Assembly (NCBI GenBank): GCA_963830885.1
Contig: CAWHOA010000036.1
Location: 1-64,000, forward strand
Direction of reading: 5' to 3'
DNA: 64,000 nt
Source: JAIBJN01 sp963830885
Lineage (GTDB): Bacteria > Actinomycetota > Thermoleophilia > Gaiellales > Gaiellaceae
Shown here: positions 1-7,681 of the stretch, piece by piece
How the letters are laid out: each line of letters begins with the position of its first letter
How positions within the stretch are numbered: position 1 is the stretch's first letter
The notes under the pieces: model-generated
What the model was told of the DNA's origin: nothing
The model's input: only the letters and a program-made list of their open reading frames with translations
Databases searched by the model: none
Program-made: the position numbers and the translations under genes

Positions 1-99
1 CGTACCTCGGCGCTCGCCCAACGGACTGAGCCGCCCGAGGTTGGCGACTCGGCCCGTAGCGGAGGTTGAAGAAGCACTCTCGCCAAAGGCATGAGCGGG

Positions 100-134
100 G
101 TCAAGGGGCGCGGGTTTCGACCGCGCCCCTTGAC
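100..134 (-). terminator. Strong hairpin after the dehydrogenase gene
   Basis: A perfect 14-base stem (100-113 with 121-134, left arm GTCAAGGGGCGCGG) closes a 7-base loop. It lies 12 bases beyond the stop codon of the gene at 147-1586 on the minus strand. No T-run follows, so termination may be rho-assisted or the hairpin may stabilise the mRNA end. Bases 1-99 hold no gene I can support. Confidence 0.6.
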
Positions 135-146
135 TCCCCGCCCTAG

Positions 147-1586
147 CTACTTCGTCCGGAAGACCTCGTAGAGCGCGCCGCGTGTGTTCGAGAGGACGAA
201 CAGGTTCCCGTTCGGCCCCTGCAGGATGTCCGTCGTGAGGCCGAAGTTCTGGCCCCAGACGAGGCTCTCGCTCTCCGTGGCCTCGAACTTGCCGAGGTTG
301 TCGGCGACCCTGTCTTCGATCCGCGGGTCATCCACCCCGACCATGCGCCGGTTTCCAGTGATCTCCATGCGGAAGATGTGCCCGCTGAAGAGGAAGTCGC
401 GGGCGCCGCCCATGAACAGGTCGCCGTTGTACTGCGAGCCGAGCGCGCCGCCCGTGACGAAGCCGAGCCCCGCCGGGGCGACCTCGAACTTCCAGGAGAA
501 CTCGGGGTCGGAGAAGTGCGCGCCCGGAAGCATGAAGAGGCGCGAGAGCGCCTCGGCCTCCGTGTCGGCGATGTTCGTAGGCGGCCAGCGGATCTGCTGG
601 AGCCCGAAGAACTGCGCGCTCGTCTCGATCTCCTTGAACTGCGCGACCCGGGACGACGGCCCCATGATCTGCACCCAGCCGGAGTTCATCCCCGGCTCGA
701 CGCGGTTCAGCTCGCTGAAGGTGTCGTCGCCGTTCTCGTTCTCCCAGAGATCGCCCGAGATCGGGTCGAAGTTCAGGCCGTAGCTGTTCCGGATCCCGTA
801 GGCGTAGATCTTCTGGATGTTGGCGCCCGCCTGACCGCCGATCGCCGCTCCGGCGTCGTAGAACGGGTTGTCCGTCGGCGTCGTGCCGTCGTCGTTCAGC
901 CGCACGATGACGCCCGTGAAATGGGCGTCGTCGGGCGCCGGGCCGCCGAACTGGTCGTCCGGGATCCCGGGGCCGAACGGCCCGAACTCGAGGTTCTGCA
1001 TCTGGCCGCGCCGGCCCGTGTCGCCGACGATGACGTACACCTTGCCGTCGGGGCCGAAGCGGACGACGCCGCCGTCGTGGTTCCCCCGCACCTGCTGGCC
1101 GGCGTCCTGCTGGAGCGCGCGGAAGCGGATGAGGGTGCGGTCGAACGTGAGCGTCGAGCCGTTCCAGACGAACCGGTCGAGCCGGTTCCCGAGCAAAGGC
1201 ACGTCGGTGCCCGAGGTCGAGTCCACGCCCGACACGGACTCGCTCCAGAACAGGTACACGAACCCGTTCACCATGAAGTTCCGATGGAGCGCGATCCCGA
1301 GCAAGCCCCGCTCGGAGTTCGAGTTGACGGCGAGGTCGAGAACCGGCCCCTCGACGACACCGTTCCGGATGCGTATCACCCGGCCCGTCGCCTTCTCATT
1401 GACGAGCATGTCGTTGGCGCCGATGAACGCCAGGCCGGTCGGCTGGGACAGGCCCGTGGCGACCGTCCGCACGGCGAGGTTCGGGTCGGTGACGCTGGGC
1501 GTCTGCGCCCACGCCTGCGTCGGCGCGACGAGCATGACGAGGATGGCCAGCATCAGGAGACGCCGGCCCGGTCGTGGTCTTCTCAT
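147..1586 (-). CDS. Secreted glucose/sorbosone dehydrogenase-type (PQQ sugar dehydrogenase) protein
   Basis: This 479-residue protein belongs to the soluble PQQ-dependent glucose dehydrogenase / glucose-sorbosone dehydrogenase (GSDH) beta-propeller family. Members oxidise aldose sugars outside the cytoplasm using PQQ and calcium. Residues 1-27 form a signal peptide (RRPR charge, hydrophobic core, AWA cleavage site). Family signatures are NHDGG near residue 170, followed by FGPDGKVYVIVGDTG, and later YGIRNSYGLNFDP and a GDLWENENGDD segment. The ATG is preceded by a purine-rich AGGGGGGA. It stands alone on the minus strand with a strong hairpin after its stop. The real substrate is unknown because many family members are annotated only by fold. 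Confidence 0.85.
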   Translation of the reverse strand: MRRPRPGRRLLMLAILVMLVAPTQAWAQTPSVTDPNLAVRTVATGLSQPTGLAFIGANDMLVNEKATGRVIRIRNGVVEGPVLDLAVNSNSERGLLGIALHRNFMVNGFVYLFWSESVSGVDSTSGTDVPLLGNRLDRFVWNGSTLTFDRTLIRFRALQQDAGQQVRGNHDGGVVRFGPDGKVYVIVGDTGRRGQMQNLEFGPFGPGIPDDQFGGPAPDDAHFTGVIVRLNDDGTTPTDNPFYDAGAAIGGQAGANIQKIYAYGIRNSYGLNFDPISGDLWENENGDDTFSELNRVEPGMNSGWVQIMGPSSRVAQFKEIETSAQFFGLQQIRWPPTNIADTEAEALSRLFMLPGAHFSDPEFSWKFEVAPAGLGFVTGGALGSQYNGDLFMGGARDFLFSGHIFRMEITGNRRMVGVDDPRIEDRVADNLGKFEATESESLVWGQNFGLTTDILQGPNGNLFVLSNTRGALYEVFRTK

Positions 1587-2057
1587 GTCAGGTCCCCCCT
1601 AGAGTCGACTGCGGCTTACCCGTCCTTCCCTACGCGGCCGGGCTATGAGCGGTTTTGTCGCGCTAGTAGAAAGTCGGATGACTTAGGACCTCGCCGATGG
1701 GATGGCGGGAGATCTGGTCTTCACACCCGACTTCTGTGGACGGGGCGCGGGCCGCAACGTCTACCACCACCCTGCCCACGCCCCCGGCAAGCGCACACTT
1801 CGCCACCGGATGATGCACGCCTAGATCGCCGTACCACCCAGCCTCGCACCTGCCTCGGGAACCCGACACAACCCGCGGCGTTACCAACGCCGGGTAACTC
1901 GGCGAACCCGTCCGGCGATTACAGGCCTGTGTTCTGGACCCGCCCACACCGACCGATCGAAATCAGCGTGACCTAAGTCCCAGAGATCATCCAACCGACA
2001 AACGCTCGGCTGAGGGTCCGCCCGTCCCGTTGGGTCGGCGCGAAGCGCCTTCAGCGC
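1587..2057. other. Intergenic region without a supported gene
   Basis: This 471-base stretch separates two minus-strand genes. The only open frame (about 1663-1947, minus) has no recognisable domain, no convincing ribosome site and a composition typical of chance frames in GC-rich DNA. I see no tRNA, repeat or clear promoter. The promoter of the dehydrogenase gene should lie at its left end. Confidence 0.5.
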
Positions 2058-3137
2058 TCAGTAAGGCGTCGGCGCGGGGTCGGCCAGGTCGGCGGCCGGC
2101 GTCGGTGCTCCGGTGAGCGCGCGCGGGATCCGCTCGATCGCGCCCTCGATGTCCTCGGCGGAGACGTCGAGGTGCGTGACGGCGCGGAGGACGTCCTTGC
2201 GGGCCGCAAACGAGAGCAGCACGTCCTCGGCTCGTAGCCTGGCGACCGCGTCGTCGGCACCGAGTCCGAGCGCTCCGGCGTCGACGAGCACGAAGTTCGT
2301 CTCGACCTGTGCCGGGTCGACCGGCATGCCGGCGGCGACGAGGCCCTCCGCCAGGCGGCGGGCGTTCGCATGGTCATCGGCGAGGCGCTCGACGTGGTGG
2401 TCGAGCGCGTAGATCCCGGCTGCCGCGACGATCCCGGCCTGGCGCATGGCGCCGCCGAAGAGGTGCTTGAAGCGCCGCGCCTGCGCCATCCGCTCCCGCG
2501 ACCCGGCGACGAGCGCGCCGAGCGGGCAGCCGAGGCCCTTCGAGAGGCACACGCTCACGGTGTCGAACTCGCGCCCGTACTCGGCCGGCGCGATGCCGGC
2601 GGCGACCGAGGCGTTGAGGAGCCGGGCGCCGTCGAGGTGGGTCGCGAGCCCGTGGAGGCGCGCCTCGGCAGTGACCTCGCGCACCTGCGCCAGCGGCCAG
2701 ACGCGCCCGCCGCCGCCGTTGTGCGTGTTCTCGACACAGACGAGCTTCGTCGGCGCCATGTGCAGGTCGGCGGGCGGGTTGACCACCTCGCGGAGCTGCT
2801 CGGGTGTGAAGCGGCCGTCCGTCGTGACGAGCGGCTTCATGACGAGCCCCGAGTGCACCGCCGGCCCGCCGAGCTCGTAGCGGAAGATGTGCGCCTCGGC
2901 CTCGGCGACGACCTCGTCCCCAGGGTCGGTGAGCGTCTTCAGGGCGATCTGGTTCGCCATCGTCGCTGTCGGGACGAAGACCGCCTCCTCGTGACCGAGC
3001 AGAGCGGCAGCCCGCTCCTCGAGCGCGGTCACCGTCGGGTCCTCGCGCTTCTGCTCGTCGCCGACGACGGCGCCCGCGATCGCGCGGCGCATGCCCTCGG
3101 TCGGCTGCGTCAGCGTGTCCGAGCGGAGGTCGATCAC
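2058..3137 (-). CDS. ltaE: Low-specificity L-threonine aldolase
   Basis: This 359-residue PLP enzyme cleaves L-threonine or L-allo-threonine to glycine and acetaldehyde. It opens with the family hallmark IDLRSDTLTQPT. The cofactor-binding lysine is predicted as K200 in VSVCLSKGLGCP, and HLDGARLLNA holds the conserved Asp/Arg that contact PLP. Length matches the family. The GTG start at 3137 overlaps the stop of the upstream transporter gene by 4 bases (GTGA), so the long open frame further upstream is a shadow. It is the last gene of a marR-MFS-ltaE operon. Glycine produced here could feed the glycine cleavage system encoded 7 kb away, which is an inference. Confidence 0.9.
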   Translation of the reverse strand: MIDLRSDTLTQPTEGMRRAIAGAVVGDEQKREDPTVTALEERAAALLGHEEAVFVPTATMANQIALKTLTDPGDEVVAEAEAHIFRYELGGPAVHSGLVMKPLVTTDGRFTPEQLREVVNPPADLHMAPTKLVCVENTHNGGGGRVWPLAQVREVTAEARLHGLATHLDGARLLNASVAAGIAPAEYGREFDTVSVCLSKGLGCPLGALVAGSRERMAQARRFKHLFGGAMRQAGIVAAAGIYALDHHVERLADDHANARRLAEGLVAAGMPVDPAQVETNFVLVDAGALGLGADDAVARLRAEDVLLSFAARKDVLRAVTHLDVSAEDIEGAIERIPRALTGAPTPAADLADPAPTPY

Positions 3138-4405
3138 GCGCTCACCGTACCTGGCGCGGTCACCGGGCGCAGTCGTCCCGGCGCCCGCGAGAGAACGAGG
3201 AATGCGCCGCCCGCGACGACCAGGCAGGCGAGCCCGCCGACGGTGAACGCGAGCGCGGTCCCGCCGGTCGCCGCCAGCCAGCCGGCGAGCAGCCCGCCGG
3301 CCGGCGCGGCCCCGTTGAACGCGAAGAAGTAGAAGCCCATCATGCGCCCGCGCAGCCGGTCCGGGGTGGCGAGCTGGAGCGAGGCGTTCGCGTTCGACGT
3401 CCAGAGCGTGAACGCGAAGCCGGCGGCGACCAGGAGCGGGCCGACGACGGCCAGCGAGGACTGCGGGGCGAGCAGGAGCTCGACGAGCCCGAACGCCGCT
3501 ACTCCGCCGACGAGGAGCCTCGGGCTCGCGCGCGAGACCGTCGCCGAGACGAGCGCTCCCACGAGGGCGCCGGCGCCGAAGCACGCGGTCACGATCCCGA
3601 AGACCTCCGGGCCGGAGAGCAGCGTCTGCTTGGCGAGCACCGGCAGGAGGACGTTGAAGTTGAACGCGAGCGTGGTCACGAGCAGCACCGTGCCGAGAAT
3701 GACGCCCGCGAGCGGCACGCTGCGGACGAAGGCGAACGCCTCACGACTGCCGCCCACGAAGGTCGGACGCTCGTCGCCGCGATCGAGCGGGACGAGCTCG
3801 TCCGGGCGGATCAGCCGCAGGCTCGCCAGGACGGCGACGAAGCTGATCGCGTTCAGCAGAAAGCAGGCGCCCGGCCCGGCCGCGGCGATCATGGCCCCTC
3901 CGAGCGCAGGCCCGAGCACGCGGGTGCCGTTGAACAGGCCCGAGTTGAGCGCCACTGCATTCGGAAGCTCGTCGCGCCCGACGAGCTGGAAGGTGAAGGC
4001 CTGCCTCGCAGGGTGGTCGACGACGAGCGAGATGCCGCGCAGGCCGGTCAGAAGGTAGACCATCCACGGCTCGACGATCCCGCCAAGCGTCACCGCGGCG
4101 AGCGCCGCGGCGAAGACCATGGAAGCGGCCTGGGTGGCGATCACCGTCCTGCGGACGTCGAGCCGGTCGACGAGAACACCGCTGAAGAGCCCGAGCACCG
4201 TCGCCGGGAGGAACTGGCACAGCATGAGGAGCCCGACCGCCACCGGCGAGTGCGTCAGCTCGAGGATGAGCCACGCGGCCGCGATGTTCTGCATCCAGGT
4301 CCCCGTGACGGAGACGACCTGGCCCGAGAAGAAGATCCGGTAGTTCCTGTGCTTTCGGAGGCTGCTCCAGGTACGGCGGTTGGCCCGCAGGAACGCGGCC
4401 GTCAC
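3134..4405 (-). CDS. MFS transporter (EntS/MFS_3-like exporter)
   Basis: This 423-residue integral membrane protein of the major facilitator superfamily has about 12 hydrophobic segments. The N-terminus (LRKHRNYRIFFSGQVVSVTG) and GLFSGVLVDRLDVRRT, an A-like loop between helices 2 and 3, resemble the EntS/MFS_3 group of proton-driven exporters. It overlaps the marR gene upstream by 4 bases (ATGA at 4402-4405) and the aldolase gene downstream by 4 bases. An exporter directly behind a MarR gene suggests that MarR controls efflux of a small toxic molecule. The substrate cannot be told from sequence. Confidence 0.85.
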   Translation of the reverse strand: MTAAFLRANRRTWSSLRKHRNYRIFFSGQVVSVTGTWMQNIAAAWLILELTHSPVAVGLLMLCQFLPATVLGLFSGVLVDRLDVRRTVIATQAASMVFAAALAAVTLGGIVEPWMVYLLTGLRGISLVVDHPARQAFTFQLVGRDELPNAVALNSGLFNGTRVLGPALGGAMIAAAGPGACFLLNAISFVAVLASLRLIRPDELVPLDRGDERPTFVGGSREAFAFVRSVPLAGVILGTVLLVTTLAFNFNVLLPVLAKQTLLSGPEVFGIVTACFGAGALVGALVSATVSRASPRLLVGGVAAFGLVELLLAPQSSLAVVGPLLVAAGFAFTLWTSNANASLQLATPDRLRGRMMGFYFFAFNGAAPAGGLLAGWLAATGGTALAFTVGGLACLVVAGGAFLVLSRAPGRLRPVTAPGTVSA

Positions 4406-4839
4406 GAGCCGTCCTCGATCAGCTTCCTGAGCGCCGGCAGAGCGGCTTCGACGGCTCCGAGCTCCTCCGGCTCCAGGCGCTGCAGCCGCGCCGCCAGCCA
4501 GGCGGTGCGGCGGCTCCGTGCGGAGCGCAGGACGCGCACGCCCTCGTCGGTCAGCGCCAGCTCGACCCGGCGGCGGTCACGGTCGGACCGGAGGCGAGAA
4601 ACAAGGCCCGCCGACTCGAGCCGGTCGACGTAGGCGGTCATCGCCGGCGGAGAGACGCCCTCGGCCGCGGCCAGCTCGCGGACACCGACTCCGGGCTTCA
4701 TCTTGATCGCCCAGAGGAGCGACGCCTGACCGCCGGTGATCCCGAGCGGCGCGAGCTCCTTCCGGAGCCGTCGGCTGAGGTGGAGGAGCGCCGGCCGTAA
4801 GCCGTTCGCCACCTCGACGGGATCCGTAATCGTTAACAT
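4402..4839 (-). CDS. MarR-family transcriptional regulator
   Basis: This 145-residue winged-helix regulator has the MarR layout. A helical N-terminus leads to a DNA-recognition helix around VRELAAAEGVSPPAMTAYVDRLE, then the wing with the classic GLVSRLRSDRDRRRVEL (DxRxxxxxLT) signature, and a C-terminal dimerisation helix. The ATG at 4839 is chosen because the domain starts there; the longer open frame runs antisense through rlmN. An imperfect palindrome covers its start codon, which suggests autoregulation. It heads the operon with the MFS exporter and threonine aldolase and is divergent from rlmN. Confidence 0.88.
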   Translation of the reverse strand: MLTITDPVEVANGLRPALLHLSRRLRKELAPLGITGGQASLLWAIKMKPGVGVRELAAAEGVSPPAMTAYVDRLESAGLVSRLRSDRDRRRVELALTDEGVRVLRSARSRRTAWLAARLQRLEPEELGAVEAALPALRKLIEDGS

Positions 4840-4850
4840 CGTTAATGATC
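4828..4850. promoter_or_regulatory. Candidate MarR operator
   Basis: An imperfect inverted repeat of two 10-base arms (4828-4837 and 4841-4850, core TTAAC-ATC-GTTAA) matches at 8 of 10 positions. It is AT-rich in a GC-rich setting and covers the marR start codon in the gap facing rlmN. Size and symmetry fit a MarR-dimer site, so autorepression is plausible. No footprint evidence exists; the call rests on symmetry and position. Confidence 0.5.
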
Positions 4851-4905
4851 CTAGCGACGGGGCTCGGGGCGGCGCATCACCCATTCGGGCGGCTACCGTG
4901 GCGCC

Positions 4906-5886
4906 GTGGACCTCTCGCTCCTCGAGCAGGCACTGGCCGACCGCGGCGAGCCCGCGTACCGCGTCGCCCAGGTCTGGGAGTGGGCGGCGCGCGGCGCGTC
5001 CGGCTACGAGGAGATGACGAACCTCCCGGCCGCACTGCGGAGCGAGCTCGAGGGCTCGGTGCCGTACTCGACGCTCACGCTCGAGACGGAGGCGCGCTCG
5101 CAGGACGGCACCGTCAAGGCGCTCTTCCGGACGGCCGACGGCCATCCGGTCGAGACCGTGCTCATGCGCTACCGCGACGGACGCCGATCGCTGTGCCTGT
5201 CGTCCCAGTCCGGCTGCCCGCTGACCTGCTCGTTCTGCGCGACCGGCGCGATGCGCTTCGGCAGGAACCTGACGTCGTCCGAGATCCTCGACCAGGCTCT
5301 CCACTTCCGGCGCCACGAGCCGGTCGACCACGCGGTCTTCATGGGCATGGGCGAGCCGATGCTGAACCTCGACGCGGTGGTCGCTTCCGCGCGCAGGCTC
5401 CCCGATCTCGGGATCACGCACCGCAGGACGACGATCTCCACCGTCGGCTGGCTCCCGGGCCTGCGCCGCTTCGTGGACGAGGTCGACGAGCCGATCCGCC
5501 TCGCGCTGTCGCTGCACGCAGCCGAGGGCACTCTCCGTTCCGAGCTGATGCCGGTCAACGACCGCTATCCCCTCGAGGACGTCCTCGCCGAGTGCCGCCG
5601 CTACGTCGAGCTACGCGGGCGCAAGGTCTTCGTCGAGTACGTCATGCTCGCCGGCGTCAACGACACGGCCGGCCAAGCGCGCGCCCTCGCAGCGCTTCTC
5701 GGCCCCAAGGCTTTCAAGGTCAATCTGATCCCGTACAACCCGACCGGCCGCTTCGAAGGGTCGTCGCGCGAGGCGATCGCCGCCTTCCGCGCGGCGCTCG
5801 TGCGCGGCGGCGTTCCGGCCACGGTTCGACTCACCCGCGGGCGGGACATCGAAGCCGCCTGCGGCCAGCTCGCCGCCACGCGCTGA
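4906..5886 (+). CDS. rlmN: Dual-specificity rRNA/tRNA adenine C2-methyltransferase RlmN
   Basis: This 326-residue radical-SAM enzyme methylates C2 of A2503 in 23S rRNA and of A37 in some tRNAs. The radical-SAM CxxxCxxC cluster is C104, C108 and C111 in SGCPLTCSFCATG. MGMGEPMLN is the SAM-binding GxGEP signature, and the C-terminal cysteine of AACGQLA (C319) corresponds to the family's methyl-accepting cysteine. It begins with GTG at 4906. Length is slightly short for the family (about 340-380). It is divergent from marR and is followed by a structured repeat before the convergent ankyrin gene. Confidence 0.93.
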   Translation: MDLSLLEQALADRGEPAYRVAQVWEWAARGASGYEEMTNLPAALRSELEGSVPYSTLTLETEARSQDGTVKALFRTADGHPVETVLMRYRDGRRSLCLSSQSGCPLTCSFCATGAMRFGRNLTSSEILDQALHFRRHEPVDHAVFMGMGEPMLNLDAVVASARRLPDLGITHRRTTISTVGWLPGLRRFVDEVDEPIRLALSLHAAEGTLRSELMPVNDRYPLEDVLAECRRYVELRGRKVFVEYVMLAGVNDTAGQARALAALLGPKAFKVNLIPYNPTGRFEGSSREAIAAFRAALVRGGVPATVRLTRGRDIEAACGQLAATR

Positions 5887-5934
5887 AGGGGCGGGCGCCG
5901 ACCGAGGTCAGTTCTGCTCAGGATCGCGCGCCAT

Positions 5935-6013
5935 CTGTCACGGTCCGTACAACACCGGTGCGCCGATTCTCGTTAGCGTCGACAGCGGGTGGTGGCCCGG
6001 GGTGGCCCCGGAC
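5935..6013. repeat. Structured intergenic repeat, copy 1
   Basis: Between rlmN and the convergent ankyrin gene lies a block closed by CTGTC (5935-5939) and GACAG (5981-5985). It holds GATTCTC (5965-5971) and is followed by GCGGGTGGTGG (5985-5995) and a GGGGTGGCCCC hairpin ending in GGAC. The same order of elements recurs at 59434-59516. The closing stem has different bases in the two copies while remaining paired, which suggests a conserved structure rather than mere sequence identity. No known RNA family is recognised. Confidence 0.55.
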
Positions 6014-6040
6014 GGCGAGGGTCGGAGGCGTCGGCGCGGC

Positions 6041-6589
6041 CTAGGGAGCCGAGAGCAGCGCTGCGAGCTCCGGGTGCCCGCCCTCGCGCGCGAAGTCTGC
6101 CGCGGTTCGTCCGTCGTCCGCGGCGAGCGAGCGGTCGGCGCCCCGCGCGAGCAGCAGCCGCGCAAGCGGCTCGTCGCCCTGCTGCGCCGCGGAGTGCAAC
6201 GCGGTGAAACCGCCACGCTGCTGGGCGTTTGGGTCGGCCCCGCGCTCGAGGAGCAGCGTGGCCGTCTCCTCCTGCCGTGCTGCAGCGGCGCTCTGGAGCG
6301 GCGTCACCTGCAACTCGTCGTTGCGGGCGACCACGTCCACGAACGCGCCCCGCTCGACGAGGAGGCGCGCAGCCTCGGGCTGGCGGAAGAACGCAGCGAG
6401 GTGCAGGGGCGTGAATCCGTCCTCCGTCCAGGCGCTGACAAGACCGGGATCGGTGTCGAGCAGCTCCTCGAGGCGCTCGATCCGCCCGACTGCCGCCGCT
6501 TCGAAGACGTCCAGCGGCGGATCTGCGGCAAGGATCTCCTCGACTCGGCTCTCGTCGCCCCGATAGACCGCCGTCAAGAGCTCACTCAA
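6041..6589 (-). CDS. Ankyrin-repeat protein
   Basis: This protein of about 182 residues is built almost entirely of ankyrin repeats. At least four are visible, with cores such as GFTPLHLAAFFRQPEAARLL, VTPLQSAAAARQEETATLL and GFTALHSAAQQGDEPLARLL. Ankyrin folds mediate protein binding; no enzymatic domain is present. The start is taken as TTG at 6589, overlapping the cupin stop by 8 bases; the longer frame upstream is antisense to nothing useful and is a shadow of the cupin gene. No ATG or GTG is available near the first repeat. It is the last gene of the gcv-linked transcript. The partner is unknown. Confidence 0.75.
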   Translation of the reverse strand: MSELLTAVYRGDESRVEEILAADPPLDVFEAAAVGRIERLEELLDTDPGLVSAWTEDGFTPLHLAAFFRQPEAARLLVERGAFVDVVARNDELQVTPLQSAAAARQEETATLLLERGADPNAQQRGGFTALHSAAQQGDEPLARLLLARGADRSLAADDGRTAADFAREGGHPELAALLSAP

Positions 6590-6941
6590 GGAAGGTGTCC
6601 TCGTCCGAGTACGGCGGAGCGCAGCAGCAGAGGAACCGCAGCTCGCCCGTCGCGCCGGCCCGAATCTGGTGCCGCGCTCCCGCGGGGATGAGAACCGCAT
6701 CGCCCGGTCCGATCTCGCGCTCCTCCCCTTCGACCTCCATGCGGCCCGAGCCGGCCACGATGACGTAGATCTCCTCGGTGCGCGCATGGTGGTGACGCTG
6801 CGTGCTCGCCTCGGCGGCAACTGTTGCCTCCGCAAGGCTCTGCTGGGCCGCGCCTCCCGTGCTGGCGTCGATGAGGACGCGGATGGTCGAGCCGTCGAGC
6901 GTGGTGAACGCGTCGGCCTGCTCACGGCGCCGGACCTCCAT
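6582..6941 (-). CDS. Small cupin-domain protein
   Basis: This 119-residue single-domain cupin has motif 1 in QRHHHARTEEIYVIVAGSG (HxH, E and G) and motif 2 in GDAVLIPAGARHQIRA (final H). The conserved His/Glu set should bind one metal ion. An unusual cysteine run, CCC, follows near residue 105. The ATG at 6941 overlaps the TGA of the HEAT-like gene by one base, and its stop overlaps the ankyrin start, so translation is probably coupled. Function is unknown; small cupins of this type act as sugar- or amino-acid-related enzymes or as ligand sensors. Confidence 0.82.
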   Translation of the reverse strand: MEVRRREQADAFTTLDGSTIRVLIDASTGGAAQQSLAEATVAAEASTQRHHHARTEEIYVIVAGSGRMEVEGEEREIGPGDAVLIPAGARHQIRAGATGELRFLCCCAPPYSDEDTFLE

Positions 6942-7681
6942 CAGGTGCCCACCGCCCGAAGGATCGCCGCGGCCGCTGCGGCCTCGTGCCGCTCGTCGGC
7001 CGACTCGGCTCTCTCGGCGCGCTCCTCGATGGCCGCCAGCGCCTCGGAGTCGCCCGCCTCGCCGAGCGACCGCATCGCCGAGACCCGCTCGGTCACATCC
7101 TTGGAACGCAGCCGCCGCCGCAGGTTGGGGAGCGCGGGACGAACCGCGTCGGGGCCGAGGCTGACCAGCGCGGTGATCGCAGCCTCCCTGACCTCGCCTG
7201 CCTTGTCGCGTGTGAGCGAGAGGACCAGGCGGCTCGCGTCCTCGCCGAGGATCTCCACGGCCGGGCCGGGAACCCACGCCCGCGCCGCGGTCTCGGGGTT
7301 GCGCGAGAGCTCGTCGAGCACGACTGCCGCCCTTCCGCGGTTCTGACGGAGTGATTCGAGCTCACGCTCGAGCTCCACGCTGCCGTCCGCGCCGGCCTGG
7401 ATTGCAGCGGCGACCCTCGCCGCCTGCTCGTCCTGTTGCGCCTGGTCCAGCCGTCCGAGCATGCGCCGCGTCCAGCCCTTTGCCGCGGCCCGTTGACGGA
7501 TCGCCTCCTGGAACTCCTCCTCGGCGGCGGCGCGCTCGAGCAGAGCCTCCTGCAGGGCACGCTTCGCGTCCGGTCCGACCTCCTCGGCGAGTCGCGCGAC
7601 CGCCGCCACGAACTCGTCGCCTTCGTACGCTGCGGCGAGCGCGTCGATCCGGGCGCCGATCTCCTCCTTGGTCGCGGTCAC
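6941..7681 (-). CDS. HEAT-repeat-like helical protein
   Basis: This 246-residue soluble protein is almost entirely helical. The N-terminal half is charged and coiled-coil-like (rich in E, A, R and Q). The C-terminal half, from about residue 150, shows HEAT/armadillo-type repeats such as GEVREAAITALVSLGPDAVR and DVTERVSAMRSLGEAGDSEA. Its ATG overlaps the gcvPB stop by 4 bases and its stop overlaps the cupin start by one. It is thus translationally coupled to the glycine cleavage operon. A scaffold or partner-binding role is likely from fold; a link to glycine metabolism is only suggested by context. Confidence 0.7.
   Translation of the reverse strand: MTATKEEIGARIDALAAAYEGDEFVAAVARLAEEVGPDAKRALQEALLERAAAEEEFQEAIRQRAAAKGWTRRMLGRLDQAQQDEQAARVAAAIQAGADGSVELERELESLRQNRGRAAVVLDELSRNPETAARAWVPGPAVEILGEDASRLVLSLTRDKAGEVREAAITALVSLGPDAVRPALPNLRRRLRSKDVTERVSAMRSLGEAGDSEALAAIEERAERAESADERHEAAAAAAILRAVGT

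Noticed and set aside
1663..1947. Minus-strand frame of 94 residues in the gap upstream of the dehydrogenase
   Set aside because: No domain, weak start context and a composition like chance frames.
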